Source: a bacterium
GTDB taxonomy: Bacteria; Sysuimicrobiota; Sysuimicrobiia; Sysuimicrobiales; Segetimicrobiaceae
Direction of reading: 5' to 3'
Assembly: GCA_035307765.1 (NCBI GenBank)
Contig: DATGHU010000034.1
Coordinates: 1-64,000 of the forward strand
Length of the DNA stretch: 64,000 nt
Shown: one piece after another, positions 15,153-23,594 of the stretch
Position numbering within the stretch: position 1 is the stretch's first letter
How the letters are laid out: the number at the start of each line of letters is the position of its first letter
Translations under genes and position numbers: made by a program
Notes under the pieces: generated by a model
Database searches by the model: none
Told to the model about the DNA's origin: nothing
What the model saw: the letters and a program-made list of their open reading frames with translations, nothing else

Positions 15153-16514
15153 TTATCGGGTGGCGCTGGCCCCCGCGTCGACCCGCGGCGAATTGCCCTG
15201 GGTCCCCAGCTTCTGCTTCAAAATGGCGAGCGCCTTGTCGAACTGACTGTCGTGGCCGGAGTTGAGCGCCACCGTCTCCAGCGGCACCGGCTCGTCGGGA
15301 ATGACCCCGTGCCCTTCCAAACGGGTCCCCTTGCCGCTGAGCAGCCGCGCCACCGTCACCGCCATCCCCGCGTCCTCCGGAAGGTCGACGGTGATGCCAA
15401 TCTCCACGGCGCCGGCGGTCTTCGTGCCGACCACGTCCGCCCGCCCCTGTTCTTGGAGCGCCGACGCCAAGAGCTCGGAGGCCGAGGCGCTCCCCTCATC
15501 GACCAGCACCACCATCGGCACCGCGGGGGGCAGGATCGGGGGCTCGCGCGTCTGCACCAGCTGGGTCTTGCCGTTGCGCTTCGTCATTTGCAGGATGGGG
15601 GAACTCTGCGGAAGGAGCGCGTCCGAGATGTCGCGCAGCTCGTCCACGAGCCCGCCGGGATTACCGCGGAGGTCGAGCGCGAGCCCGCGCAGCCCCATGC
15701 GGCGGAAGTTGAAGATGGCATCCCTCAGCGCCACGGCGACGTCCGATGTAAACTCGTAGATCCTCATGTACCCGATGCCGCCGTCGAGCATCTTGCTGGT
15801 GAAATTGGGCAGTTCGATCGGTTTGCGCATGATCGAGAACTCGAGGGGCGCGGCGACGTCGGGACGAGCCACCTTGACCGTGATCGTCGTCCCGGCCGGG
15901 CCTCGGACGAGCCGATCGACGTCCTCGTTGGTCCGCCCGGCGGTCTCTTCCCCGTTCACGGCGACGAGGCGGTCGAAGGGACGCAGCCCGGCCCGCTCGG
16001 CGGGGGAGTTGGGAAACACCTCGCGGATGTAAAATTGTCCGTCCTGCAGCAGCAGGTAAATCCCGATCCCGGTATACGCGGCCTGCCCGTTCTCCTTGCG
16101 CTTCTCCTCCTGGTAGAACGACGGGGGAATAAACCCCGTATGCGAATCGTGGAGGCTCTCCAGCATGCCGGCGGAGGCGGCAAAGGCGAGCTCGGTCGCG
16201 GTGTACTGTCCGCCGACCCGGCTGAGGATCTCGTCGAACCGTTGCGTGAACAGCGAGCTGGCCACGGTATCGGATACGCCCGCGGGGATGGGACCGCTGA
16301 ACGCCCCCACGCCGGTCTTCTGCTGCAGGCTCGACAGCGCCGTGTTCAGCATCGTCACAGACGAGATCGGATCCACGTAGTGTTCCTGCAGCGTTTGCAG
16401 CGTCTCGATCACGAATTCGGCGTCGGCGGCCTCGGCGCGCGGTAGCGCCGGGGCGATCATCGCCGCCATGAGCAGGACGACCAGCATCGCGGGTGCGACC
16501 CGGAAGCGCTTCAT
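15153..16514 (-). CDS. S41 C-terminal processing peptidase (CtpA-like)
   Basis: A 453-residue exported serine protease. After a signal peptide (to about residue 29) come an N-terminal helical part, a PDZ domain (YTGIGIYLLLQDG, IREVFPNSPAERAGLRPFDR, about 145-225) and the catalytic S41 core. The nucleophile serine is in VDEGSASASELLASAL and the general-base lysine in GTKTAGAVE. Tail-specific proteases cut the C-termini of periplasmic or extracellular proteins and regulate cell-wall hydrolases. It heads the cluster followed by the LemA/TPM genes. No dedicated partner such as NlpI is visible. Confidence 0.92.
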   Translation of the reverse strand: MKRFRVAPAMLVVLLMAAMIAPALPRAEAADAEFVIETLQTLQEHYVDPISSVTMLNTALSSLQQKTGVGAFSGPIPAGVSDTVASSLFTQRFDEILSRVGGQYTATELAFAASAGMLESLHDSHTGFIPPSFYQEEKRKENGQAAYTGIGIYLLLQDGQFYIREVFPNSPAERAGLRPFDRLVAVNGEETAGRTNEDVDRLVRGPAGTTITVKVARPDVAAPLEFSIMRKPIELPNFTSKMLDGGIGYMRIYEFTSDVAVALRDAIFNFRRMGLRGLALDLRGNPGGLVDELRDISDALLPQSSPILQMTKRNGKTQLVQTREPPILPPAVPMVVLVDEGSASASELLASALQEQGRADVVGTKTAGAVEIGITVDLPEDAGMAVTVARLLSGKGTRLEGHGVIPDEPVPLETVALNSGHDSQFDKALAILKQKLGTQGNSPRVDAGASATR

Positions 16515-16561
16515 GAACCGTCCCTACCCTCCCATGTCCTTCTGCCCCGCCGGGGCGTTTG

Positions 16562-16592
16562 GTCTCCCTCTCGATAGCATCCAGAGGGAGAC
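16562..16592. repeat. Inverted repeat upstream of ctpA
   Basis: Perfect 10-bp arms GTCTCCCTCT (16562-16571) and AGAGGGAGAC (16583-16592) with an 11-nt loop, lying between the anti-sigma gene and ctpA. A small GCCCC/GGGGC hairpin lies at 16544-16556. No U-tract follows, so it may be a poor terminator of the sigma operon or an operator for ctpA. Confidence 0.45.
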
Positions 16593-16714
16593 GACGAAGT
16601 TCCCATTCGGTTAACCCTGTACCCCATTCCAGACCGCTTCAGCCTTTTCGGTCCGCCGTGCCCATTCGCCTGCCGCGCGCCGCGATGGACCGCCCCAAGC
16701 GGGCAGGCCGCCCG

Positions 16715-17434
16715 CTAGATCGACGCCGCGAGGATCGGGGCAGTCGTCGGCCCGCCGGACGAGCCCTGGGGACCATGCTCGATCGAGATCGCCACCGCCC
16801 GGTATCGGCCGAAGTCGGCCGCGACGGGGATGATGACCGGCTGCCCGGGAGTGGAACGAAAAATCCCGGCGGGCCGGGGCTGCGTGCCGGCGACCAGCCA
16901 GATCTCGTAGACCAACCCTGCGCCGGGATCGTTGAGGCCGGTCACGACGAGCGCTCCGCGGCCGCTTGCCCGATCGTAGACGAACCGGACGTTCGCGCGG
17001 ACCGATCCGGTGAGCTGAGCCGAGCGGGTCGTGGGGGCGGCGAGGAGCGCCAGCAGGCGGTCCTGCTGGTCCAGGCGGCCCGAGAGGGCGTTGATGCGCT
17101 GAGATTGATACGCCGCGAGGCCCCCGAGGATGATGAGCAAGCCCGCCGCCGCGGCCAGCGCGCCCGCCACCCAGCGAGGGCGCGGGGACGGCGCGGGTAT
17201 CGGCCCTCGGGTCTTCACCCGGACGGCGTCCAGCACCCGCCCCCGCAGGGCCGGAGGAGGGTCGACCGCCCCCACGCCGGCGGCGAGTTCGGCGGCGACG
17301 GCCCGCAGCTCAGCCAGATCGCGCTGACACGCCGGGCACGCTTCGAGGTGCACCTCCACCGCGCGCTCGTCCTCGAGGTCAAGGGCGTCGATGGCGTAGG
17401 CCGGAATCAATTCCCGCAATTCCTCGTGCGTCAC
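16715..17434 (-). CDS. Membrane anti-sigma factor, RskA-like
   Basis: A 239-residue single-pass anti-sigma factor. The cytoplasmic N-terminus has a zinc-finger-like HLEACPAC (His29, Cys33, Cys36). A membrane helix spans about 88-109 (WVAGALAAAAGLLIILGGLAAY). The extracytoplasmic part is the RskA/anti-sigma-K domain, including GLVYEIWLVAGTQPRPAGIF. Such proteins release their sigma factor after regulated proteolysis at the membrane. The ATG overlaps the sigma stop (ATGA, 17431-17434). The downstream S41 protease ctpA is an interesting neighbour but not the usual RskA protease. Confidence 0.9.
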   Translation of the reverse strand: MTHEELRELIPAYAIDALDLEDERAVEVHLEACPACQRDLAELRAVAAELAAGVGAVDPPPALRGRVLDAVRVKTRGPIPAPSPRPRWVAGALAAAAGLLIILGGLAAYQSQRINALSGRLDQQDRLLALLAAPTTRSAQLTGSVRANVRFVYDRASGRGALVVTGLNDPGAGLVYEIWLVAGTQPRPAGIFRSTPGQPVIIPVAADFGRYRAVAISIEHGPQGSSGGPTTAPILAASI

Positions 17435-17997
17435 CGCATGCTCTCCCCCACGCCCCCGAGCGCCGTCCGGAGCCGTTGCAGCCCGTCCCGCATCCGGGTC
17501 TTGATCGTCCCCAGCGGAACGGCCAGCCGGTGCGCGATCTCCTGCTGCGTGTATCCTCCGTAGTACGCCAGCACCACGACGGTCCGCTGCACGTCGGAAA
17601 GGGTCCCCAGCGCGGCCCGAACCGCCTCGCCTTCCACGCGCGCCAGGGCCACCGCCACCACGTCCGCATCGTGCGCCTGGACCTCGGAGAGCGGTTCGAC
17701 GGCGCGCACCTTCTGGCGCCGCAGCGCGTCCACACTCTTGTGGTGCGCCAGCGCGAGGATCCAGCCCCGCGCGTTGCCGCGGCGGGGGGTGAAGGCGCGG
17801 GCGCCGCGCCAGATCCCTTCAAACACATCCTGGGTGATCTCCTGAGCGGTCTGGGAATCCCCGAGCATGCGGCAGGCCAGCGAATACACCGACCGGCTGT
17901 AGCGATCGTAGAGCGCCGCGAACGCGTCCACATCGCCGGCGGCGATCTGTTCGAGCAGCCGCTCCTCCTCCCCGCCCCCCATCCGGCCGTCCCCCAT
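17431..17997 (-). CDS. ECF sigma factor, SigK-like
   Basis: A 188-residue ECF sigma factor. Region 2 is DAFAALYDRYSRSVYSLACRMLG with AQEITQDVFEGIWRGA; region 4 is GYTQQEIAHRLAVPLGTIKTRM. ATG 17997 was chosen because GGAGGAGCG directly precedes it; a longer frame to 18066 exists but lacks such a site. It is coupled by a 4-nt overlap to the RskA-like anti-sigma factor, the classic SigK/RskA layout. The target regulon is unknown. Confidence 0.9.
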   Translation of the reverse strand: MGDGRMGGGEEERLLEQIAAGDVDAFAALYDRYSRSVYSLACRMLGDSQTAQEITQDVFEGIWRGARAFTPRRGNARGWILALAHHKSVDALRRQKVRAVEPLSEVQAHDADVVAVALARVEGEAVRAALGTLSDVQRTVVVLAYYGGYTQQEIAHRLAVPLGTIKTRMRDGLQRLRTALGGVGESMR

Positions 17998-18118
17998 CGC
18001 TCCTCCAGCGGTCACCGATCGGGCGGCTCTTTCGATTCCTGCGAGAAGCGATCCTGTCGCCGGCATGCCGAGCCCCGCCTTCCTCTTCGCATCACGGGCG
18101 TGTCCGGATGGGGGGACC

Positions 18119-18907
18119 TCAGCGCCTGCGGATCCGGATCCGCGTCCCGACGGTCGCGCGCAGTCGCGTGGAGGCCCGCCCCCGATTCACCGCGACCTCC
18201 ACCATCCCATCGCTCCCCGCGAGCACCGCCGCCTCGCCGGCGGCGACGTCGCCAAACGTGCGGGCGATCGTGGCGGGGACGGTTCTGAGGGGGGTCTTCA
18301 CCGCGACCGCGGTCGACGGCGGGATCTCGGCCAGGAGCGCCCCAGGGATGTTCGTGATCACGTTGCCGAACGCATCGATCCACAGCACTTCCCCCAGAAG
18401 CGCCGCCCCCTCCCACCCTCCCGTGGGCCATGCGGGCTCGATGCAGCCCGCGAACGGTTCGCCGAGGTCGGCGAGCGGCGCCCCGACCGCCAGGTGCGCG
18501 GCGGCGGGGGCGAAGACGTCTCGGCCGTGGAACGTGGGGGAGACCACCGGCCGCCAATAGGCGGGGTTGGTGAGCCGGTAGACGGCGGGCGTGCCCACGT
18601 GGCGCGCGGCGGGCAGCAACACCCCGTTGTCGGGTCCGACAAACACCTGCCCGCCCGCGGCGACGGCGAGAGGCGCCCGATCGGTCCCGACGCCCGGATC
18701 GACAACGGCGCAGTGCACGGTCCCCGGGGGGCAGGTGGGCGCCACGGCCCAGAGCAGGTACGCTCCCTGGCGGATCGCGCCGGGGGGAACATCGTGGGAG
18801 ATGTCGACCAGCACCGCCTGGGGCGCGATCACCGCGGCGGCCACCTTCATCGCCGCCGGATACGGGGAGGCGCTGCCGAAATCCGAGAGGAACGTCAGAA
18901 GTGGCAC
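18119..18907 (-). CDS. SAM hydroxide adenosyltransferase (SAM hydrolase, DUF62)
   Basis: A 262-residue enzyme of the fluorinase-like fold that cleaves S-adenosylmethionine with hydroxide into adenosine and methionine. The start was set at GTG 18907 because the family begins at once with PLLTFLSDFG, here at residue 2; an upstream in-frame ATG at 19024 would overlap the M20 gene by 17 bp. Motifs: the Asp of SDFG, AVVDPGVGTDRAPL, GPDNGVLLPA, and GNVITNI near the C-terminus. It lacks the chloride/fluoride-binding insertion as far as I can see, so halogenase activity is unlikely. It follows the M20 peptidase gene and may be co-transcribed. Confidence 0.88.
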   Translation of the reverse strand: MPLLTFLSDFGSASPYPAAMKVAAAVIAPQAVLVDISHDVPPGAIRQGAYLLWAVAPTCPPGTVHCAVVDPGVGTDRAPLAVAAGGQVFVGPDNGVLLPAARHVGTPAVYRLTNPAYWRPVVSPTFHGRDVFAPAAAHLAVGAPLADLGEPFAGCIEPAWPTGGWEGAALLGEVLWIDAFGNVITNIPGALLAEIPPSTAVAVKTPLRTVPATIARTFGDVAAGEAAVLAGSDGMVEVAVNRGRASTRLRATVGTRIRIRRR

Positions 18908-19007
18908 GCCGACGGCCCACCGCCCGCGACCGGCAATGGACGAGGAAGGACCGCGGCGACGCCCCGCATCCTCCGACCATCCCTCGGCGACGTGCGCGGA
19001 TGCGGCA

Positions 19008-20192
19008 TCAGGCCGGATCCGCACCGCAGAAATCGATGATCACCTGGGCCAGCACCTCCGCGCAGCGGACCACCGAGGGCACGTCCGCGAACTCGACGGC
19101 GCCGTGCGCCCCGGCGCCCGATGGACCAAAGATAACGGTGGGGATGCCGGCCGCGGCCAGCAGGGCGGCGTCGTACCAGGGGCTCTGCCCGACGTACCCC
19201 GGCTCGCCGACGTGCCGCTTCACGGCCGCGTGTAGCGCCCGCACGATCGGCGCTTCGCGGCTCATCTCAAGCCCCGGCCGAGACAGCGTGATCTCGACCG
19301 ACGCGCGGAACCCGGGATCCTCGGCACGGAGGGTGGCCAGGATTCCCTCCAGTTCACCCCGGATCCCGTCGGGGGTCTCATCCGGCAGCATCCGCCGTTC
19401 CACCACCAGGTCGCAGGAGGGCGGATACGTGCTGGGGCCTTCTCCGCCGGCGATCACGGACGCGTGCAGCGACGGCCGGCCGAGGAGCGGGTGCGACCGG
19501 CGCGGGAGAATTTCGCGATCGACCCGCTCCAACGCCCCGAGCACCCGGCCCATCTGAACGATGGCGTCCACCCCTGTCGCATGATCGCTCCCATGCGCGG
19601 CGCGCCCCTCTACCTTGATCCTGGCCCAGGCGAAGCCTTTGTGGGCCAGGCAGATCCTGAGCCCCGTCGACTCGGTCACGATCGCGGCGTCCGCCCGGCG
19701 ACGCCGAGCGAGCGCGGCCGTGCCGATGCTCGCGTCCTCCTCATCGACCGTGAAGGTCAGGACCACATCACCCCGCGGTCTTAGGCCGGCGTCGAGGACC
19801 GCCGCCGCGGCCCCGACCATCGCGGCCAGACCGCTCTTCATGTCATCGGCCCCCCGGCCGTAGAGACGATCGCCGCGGAGGGCGGGAACGAAGGGCGCAT
19901 CCATCCCCGCAACGCCCACCGTGTCGGTATGGCCGTTCAGCATGAGGCTGCGGCCGCCCGGCCCGCCGGTCCCCGGCAGGACCGCGATCACGTTCGGACG
20001 GCCCGGCGCGACCTCTTCCTCCTCGACGGCCAGGTCGAGTCGCCGGCACACCCCCGCCAGGTGCCGGGCGACGTCCCCCTCTCCCCCGCCCCCGGGGACC
20101 AGGGTGGGATTCACCGAGGGGATGCCGACCAGCGCCTCCAGCAGTCCGGTCACCAGGCGGGGGTCCACCGACGCGGTCGGAGGATCGGTCAT
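19008..20192 (-). CDS. M20/ArgE-DapE family deacylase
   Basis: A 394-residue di-zinc hydrolase. Motifs are LMLNGHTDTVGV (first His and Asp), GRGADDMKSGLAAM (bridging Asp), FTVDEEDASIG (Glu-Glu), TESTGLRICLAHKGF, and HGAVEFADV with the last His near the C-terminus. Insertion of the dimerisation domain around residues 185-300 fits the ArgE/DapE/CPG2 group. Substrate may be N-acetylornithine, succinyl-diaminopimelate or a peptide; context gives no hint. ATG 20192 lies 4 bp after the fpg stop, so it belongs to the alaX-fpg operon. Confidence 0.87.
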   Translation of the reverse strand: MTDPPTASVDPRLVTGLLEALVGIPSVNPTLVPGGGGEGDVARHLAGVCRRLDLAVEEEEVAPGRPNVIAVLPGTGGPGGRSLMLNGHTDTVGVAGMDAPFVPALRGDRLYGRGADDMKSGLAAMVGAAAAVLDAGLRPRGDVVLTFTVDEEDASIGTAALARRRRADAAIVTESTGLRICLAHKGFAWARIKVEGRAAHGSDHATGVDAIVQMGRVLGALERVDREILPRRSHPLLGRPSLHASVIAGGEGPSTYPPSCDLVVERRMLPDETPDGIRGELEGILATLRAEDPGFRASVEITLSRPGLEMSREAPIVRALHAAVKRHVGEPGYVGQSPWYDAALLAAAGIPTVIFGPSGAGAHGAVEFADVPSVVRCAEVLAQVIIDFCGADPA

Positions 20193-20196
20193 CGGG

Positions 20197-20991
20197 TCAC
20201 TGCTGGCAGCGGGCGCAGAAGAAGGTCGGCCGCCCTCCCAGCCTCCCCCCCTGAATCTTGGCGCCGCACACCCGACACGGCTGGCCCGCACGCCCGTACA
20301 CCGCCAGCCGGTACTGCCCGTGTTGGCCGAAGACGTCTTGGAAATCCGGTTCGCCGCCGGCTTCCACCGCGTTTCGGAGGACCCGGCGGGTGCTTTGGTA
20401 CAGGGCACGGACTTCGGCCGGCGACAACGCCGCCGTGACTCGATCGGGGCGCAGGCCGGCGGCGAAGAGAATCTCGTGCGCCCAAAGGTTCCCGATCCCC
20501 CCGATGCGGTCCTGATCGCTCAGCGCGGCCTTGACCCGTCCCTTGGATCCGAGCGCGCGCCGAAACGCCTCGAGCGTCGTGGTGGGCGCCAGCGGCTCGA
20601 TCGCCGCCGACTCCGGATCATCCTTCGCCCCGGGGCGGAGCAGATTCAACCGGCTCAGCTGCAACTCGCGGAACTCGAGCGCCGAACCGTCGGTGAACGC
20701 GAGCACCACGCTCGCTCCCCCAGGCGGCGCGCCGGCCTGGGCGTGGAAGCGGATCACTCCCCACAGCATATAATGGAAGACCAGCACGCGGGGGCCGAGC
20801 AGCAACCGCAGCGCCTTCCCGCGGCGCTGAATGTCCACCACCGTCGCCCCGCGGAGAGCACGCGCGAACCCGTCCGGGGTGTGCGATCGCACGGCGGCGG
20901 GCTTGAGCACCAGGGCCCTGGCGATCGTCTTCCCCGCCACCGCGCGGTGAAGGCTGCGTCGCGCCGTCTCGACCTCAGGCAGTTCAGGCAC
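20197..20991 (-). CDS. Formamidopyrimidine-DNA glycosylase / endonuclease VIII family
   Basis: A 264-residue base-excision repair glycosylase/AP lyase. GTG 20991 was chosen because the mature chain must begin PELPEVE, with Pro as nucleophile and Glu as general acid immediately after the removed methionine. The DNA-minor-groove lysine lies in RRGKALRLL, the helix-two-turn-helix in QDRIGGIGNLWAHEILF, and the C-terminal zinc finger in CRVCGAK with FFCARCQQ. The start overlaps the end of alaX by 8 nt, so translation is coupled. Fpg and Nei are not safely separated from motifs alone. Confidence 0.9.
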   Translation of the reverse strand: MPELPEVETARRSLHRAVAGKTIARALVLKPAAVRSHTPDGFARALRGATVVDIQRRGKALRLLLGPRVLVFHYMLWGVIRFHAQAGAPPGGASVVLAFTDGSALEFRELQLSRLNLLRPGAKDDPESAAIEPLAPTTTLEAFRRALGSKGRVKAALSDQDRIGGIGNLWAHEILFAAGLRPDRVTAALSPAEVRALYQSTRRVLRNAVEAGGEPDFQDVFGQHGQYRLAVYGRAGQPCRVCGAKIQGGRLGGRPTFFCARCQQ

Positions 20992-22198
20992 CGCGAACGG
21001 CCTCCTCGGCATGAGCCAGGGCACGGGCCACCGCGTCCCCGGCCGGAACGGCGCCTTGGGCAAACTCCGGGGTGCCGCCGCCGCGGCCTCCCACGAGCCG
21101 GGACGCCTGCTCCAGGAGCGCGGCCATCGCCGGGCCCTCACCGGCGGATCGCGCAAAGTACAGCCGTCCGGTCCCCTCATCGCCGGCGAGGACGATGCAC
21201 GACTCCCGGCCGGTGATCTCGCGGAGGAGGCGCCGGACTTCGTCGGGATCCCGCCCGGACATCACCAGGCGCAGGACCTTCGGGTGCGAGGCGGCGGGGG
21301 CCGCCGCCAGGCGCTCGGCGGCCTCGTAGGCGATGAGCCGCGCGCGGGCCTCCACGAGGGCCCGCTCCCGCTCCCGCGCCTCACGGGCGATCCGTTCGAA
21401 CGCGGCCCCGAGCTCGCGGTCGGCGACGGTGAGCCGGGCGCTCCATTCGGCGACGAGCGCGTGCTTCCAGCGGTAGTCGGCCAGCGCTCGCCAGCCGCTC
21501 AGAAACTCCACGCGGACGTGCCCCTTGGCCCGCTCCCACCGGCGCAGGAGCAGCGGGGCGATCTCCGCGGTCCGGCCGACGTGTGTGCCGCCGCACGCGG
21601 ACCGATCGCAGTCCGCCACCTCGACGATCCGGATCTCGCCCGCGCGCTTGGGCGGACGGCGGAGCCCCAGGGCCGCGGCCTCGGCGTCGGAGACGAACCG
21701 AACGGTGACCACCCGGTTGTCGAACGCCACCCGGTTCGCCTCATCTTCCACCCGGCGGGCGTCGTCGGGCGACAGGACGGGCAGCGCGAGGTCCAGGGTC
21801 GATGATGCGCCCAGGTGCACCGACACCGTCTCCGCTCCCAGCAACCCCGCAAACGCCGCCGAGAGGATGTGCTGCGCGGTGTGCTGCTGCATGTGATCGA
21901 ACCGCCGACCCCAATCCACCACCCCCTCGACCTCAACACTCGGGGCGAGGCCGGGGTCGGCGGCGGACCCGTTCAGCACGTGGATCACGACGTCGCCGGC
22001 GTCGACCACATCGGCGACGGGGACCCCCGCCAGGGTGCCGGTGTCGTGCGGCTGGCCTCCGGAGGTGGGATAGAACGCCGTCCGATCGAGGATCACCCCG
22101 GGGTGAGGACCCCAGTCGCCCGACGGTTCCACCGCCGTCACGTGGGCGAGGAAGGTGCGCAGGTACGCATCGGTGTAGTACAAGCGCTCGGTGATCAA
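20984..22198 (-). CDS. AlaX-type alanyl-tRNA editing protein with DHHA1 domain
   Basis: A 404-residue trans-editing enzyme that deacylates Ser-tRNA(Ala) or Gly-tRNA(Ala). It matches the editing half of alanyl-tRNA synthetase: FYPTSGGQPHDTG, the zinc HxxxH in HMQQHTAQHILS, and CDRSACGGTH with Cys and His ligands. The C-terminus from about residue 270 (coiled coil, then SGRDPDEVRRLL and GRGGGTPEFAQG) is a DHHA1 domain, making it the long AlaX-L type. It starts at TTG 22198 with AAGGGTG upstream. It is the first gene of the alaX-fpg-M20 operon. Confidence 0.92.
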   Translation of the reverse strand: MITERLYYTDAYLRTFLAHVTAVEPSGDWGPHPGVILDRTAFYPTSGGQPHDTGTLAGVPVADVVDAGDVVIHVLNGSAADPGLAPSVEVEGVVDWGRRFDHMQQHTAQHILSAAFAGLLGAETVSVHLGASSTLDLALPVLSPDDARRVEDEANRVAFDNRVVTVRFVSDAEAAALGLRRPPKRAGEIRIVEVADCDRSACGGTHVGRTAEIAPLLLRRWERAKGHVRVEFLSGWRALADYRWKHALVAEWSARLTVADRELGAAFERIAREARERERALVEARARLIAYEAAERLAAAPAASHPKVLRLVMSGRDPDEVRRLLREITGRESCIVLAGDEGTGRLYFARSAGEGPAMAALLEQASRLVGGRGGGTPEFAQGAVPAGDAVARALAHAEEAVRGA

Positions 22199-22306
22199 CT
22201 CGGCCGCACCCTTGGTCGGCCCGCGTTCTCCATCGCCTGCCCCCGATGAGCTGGACCCAGCGGCCGGCGGCGGATGGTGCGTAGGTGCGCGGGCCCCCGC
22301 ATCCTA

Positions 22307-22315
22307 TGCTACAAT
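22307..22315 (+). promoter_or_regulatory. Extended -10 element of yggT (leaderless)
   Basis: TGCTACAAT, an extended -10 element. Its end lies 6 nt before the GTG start of yggT, so the transcript should begin at or within 1-2 nt of the start codon. Confidence 0.6.
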
Positions 22316-22321
22316 AGCGTC

Positions 22322-22594
22322 GTGGATCTCATCGCCATCGTCGACCGGGCGGTGCAGTTGCTCTCGATCTTGGTGTTCGTCCGGGCTCTCCTCTCGTGGA
22401 TCCCATCGGTGGACTACCGTCACCCGCTGATCTCTCTGATCGTGCGGATCACCGATCCAATCCTCCAACCCGTCCGGCGGCTGCTTCCCCCGATGGGCGG
22501 ACTGGACCTCTCCCCGCTGATCGCGATTCTGCTCCTAAATCTCGCCGGCCAACTCCTCCATCAACTTCTGATCTCTGTCCTCGCCCCGAGCTAG
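22322..22594 (+). CDS. YggT-family membrane protein
   Basis: A 90-residue protein with two membrane helices separated by the YggT core: LLSILVFVRALLSWIP, then RITDPILQPVRRLLPP, and PLIAILLLNLAGQLLHQLLI. YggT/YlmG proteins are linked to cell division and chloroplast nucleoid distribution, but their biochemistry is unknown. GTG 22322 is chosen because the -10 element lies just upstream; there is no ribosome-binding site, so it is probably translated from a leaderless mRNA. It is convergent with speD, and the two stop codons share the CTAG at 22591-22594. Confidence 0.88.
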   Translation: MDLIAIVDRAVQLLSILVFVRALLSWIPSVDYRHPLISLIVRITDPILQPVRRLLPPMGGLDLSPLIAILLLNLAGQLLHQLLISVLAPS

Positions 22595-23073
22595 GTGGCG
22601 CGATCGGCGGCGAGGGAGCGCTTCCGCCGATGCACGCGCCGGCGGCGGCGGGGACGGTGGTTGAGGATGTTGTCCGGGATCGTCTCCTCCCAGGTGATCA
22701 TGCTGTGGAAGAAGACCTTGTCTTCCTCATCGAGGCCTCGGGTAACCTCGGTGATGTGCATGTTGGCGGCGCCAAACGCCTTGAGGGCATGCTGCACCGC
22801 CGCTTCCGGCCTCGCCTTGTCCCCGCAGGTGTAGATGTCGAGAGCGACGTACCCGACCTCAGGCCAGGTGTGCACGGAGAGGTGAGACTCTGAGATCACC
22901 ACCACCCCGCTGACCCCATCCGGGCTGAATCGATGAAACGAGATCGCCCACACCTGGACGTTGGCGACCTCCGCGGCGCGGACCATGATCTGCTCGACCT
23001 GCTCCACCCGGCTGATGACCTCGGCGTTGCAGCCGGACCCCTCCACGATGTAGTGGTGCCCGAGCGTGTCCAT
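22591..23073 (-). CDS. speD: S-adenosylmethionine decarboxylase proenzyme
   Basis: A 160-residue prokaryotic SpeD (class 1B), the pyruvoyl enzyme that makes decarboxylated SAM for spermidine synthesis. Start ATG 23073 gives MDTLGHHYIVEG at the N-terminus. Autocleavage should occur between Glu62 and Ser63 (VVISESHLS); His68 and Cys83 complete the active site, the same numbering as in the Thermotoga enzyme. Unusually, the chain ends with an Arg/Lys-rich tail (HRPRRRRRVHRRKR) after the normal family end. No speE follows in this window. It is 35 bp downstream of a membrane-protein gene. Confidence 0.95.
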   Translation of the reverse strand: MDTLGHHYIVEGSGCNAEVISRVEQVEQIMVRAAEVANVQVWAISFHRFSPDGVSGVVVISESHLSVHTWPEVGYVALDIYTCGDKARPEAAVQHALKAFGAANMHITEVTRGLDEEDKVFFHSMITWEETIPDNILNHRPRRRRRVHRRKRSLAADRAT

Positions 23074-23108
23074 CGTCCGCCCCTCTCTCGCACCGGCCGG
23101 GCCGGCGC

Positions 23109-23594
23109 TCAGTACCCCATCGACGACAAAATTCTTCGGATCAGTGCGATCGCAGGGGTGCTGATCGCGGTCACGAGCAGCGCGCTGACCAGCACTCCCA
23201 ACGCGAGCGACACGATCGCCTGCCGGCGCGGCAGCCCGAACAGCCACGCCAAGACGGTCCCCGAATAAATCCCCGGCCCAGGCAGGGGGATGCTGACGTA
23301 GATCCCGACGCCCAGGACTCCCCACCGCTCCACGTATATGTGGCCCCGCGCGCGCACCTCTTCGACAAAGTGCCTGACCAGCCTGAAGCGCGACAGGAAT
23401 CGGTCGAAGAACAAATCCATGATCAGGAAGAAGGGGATGATGGCGATCCAGCTCGCCAGCACCGCCGCCGCGAGCGCGACCAAGGGAGGGAGCCCCTTCG
23501 TGATCCCAAACGGGATCGACGCGCGGAGTTCCACAAAGGGCGCGACCGAAAAGATCATGACCTGGATGGTACGGTGCAGGATCGGGTCAAGCAT
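23109..23594 (-). CDS. COG2426-type small membrane protein
   Basis: A 161-residue integral membrane protein often annotated as a small multidrug-export-type protein, though evidence for export is poor. It has about four helices: residues 6-25, 30-55 (LVALAAAVLASWIAIIPFFL), 88-115 and 125-155. A characteristic stretch is ERWGVLGVGIYVSIPLPGPGIYSG. Start ATG 23594 begins MLDPILHRTI, which fits the family N-terminus; the frame is open further but without homology. It is followed by speD after 35 bp on the same strand. Confidence 0.82.
   Translation of the reverse strand: MLDPILHRTIQVMIFSVAPFVELRASIPFGITKGLPPLVALAAAVLASWIAIIPFFLIMDLFFDRFLSRFRLVRHFVEEVRARGHIYVERWGVLGVGIYVSIPLPGPGIYSGTVLAWLFGLPRRQAIVSLALGVLVSALLVTAISTPAIALIRRILSSMGY

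Noticed and set aside
20763-20775. TATAAT on the plus strand inside fpg
   Set aside because: It has no fitting -35, no TGn extension and no downstream plus-strand gene; probably chance.
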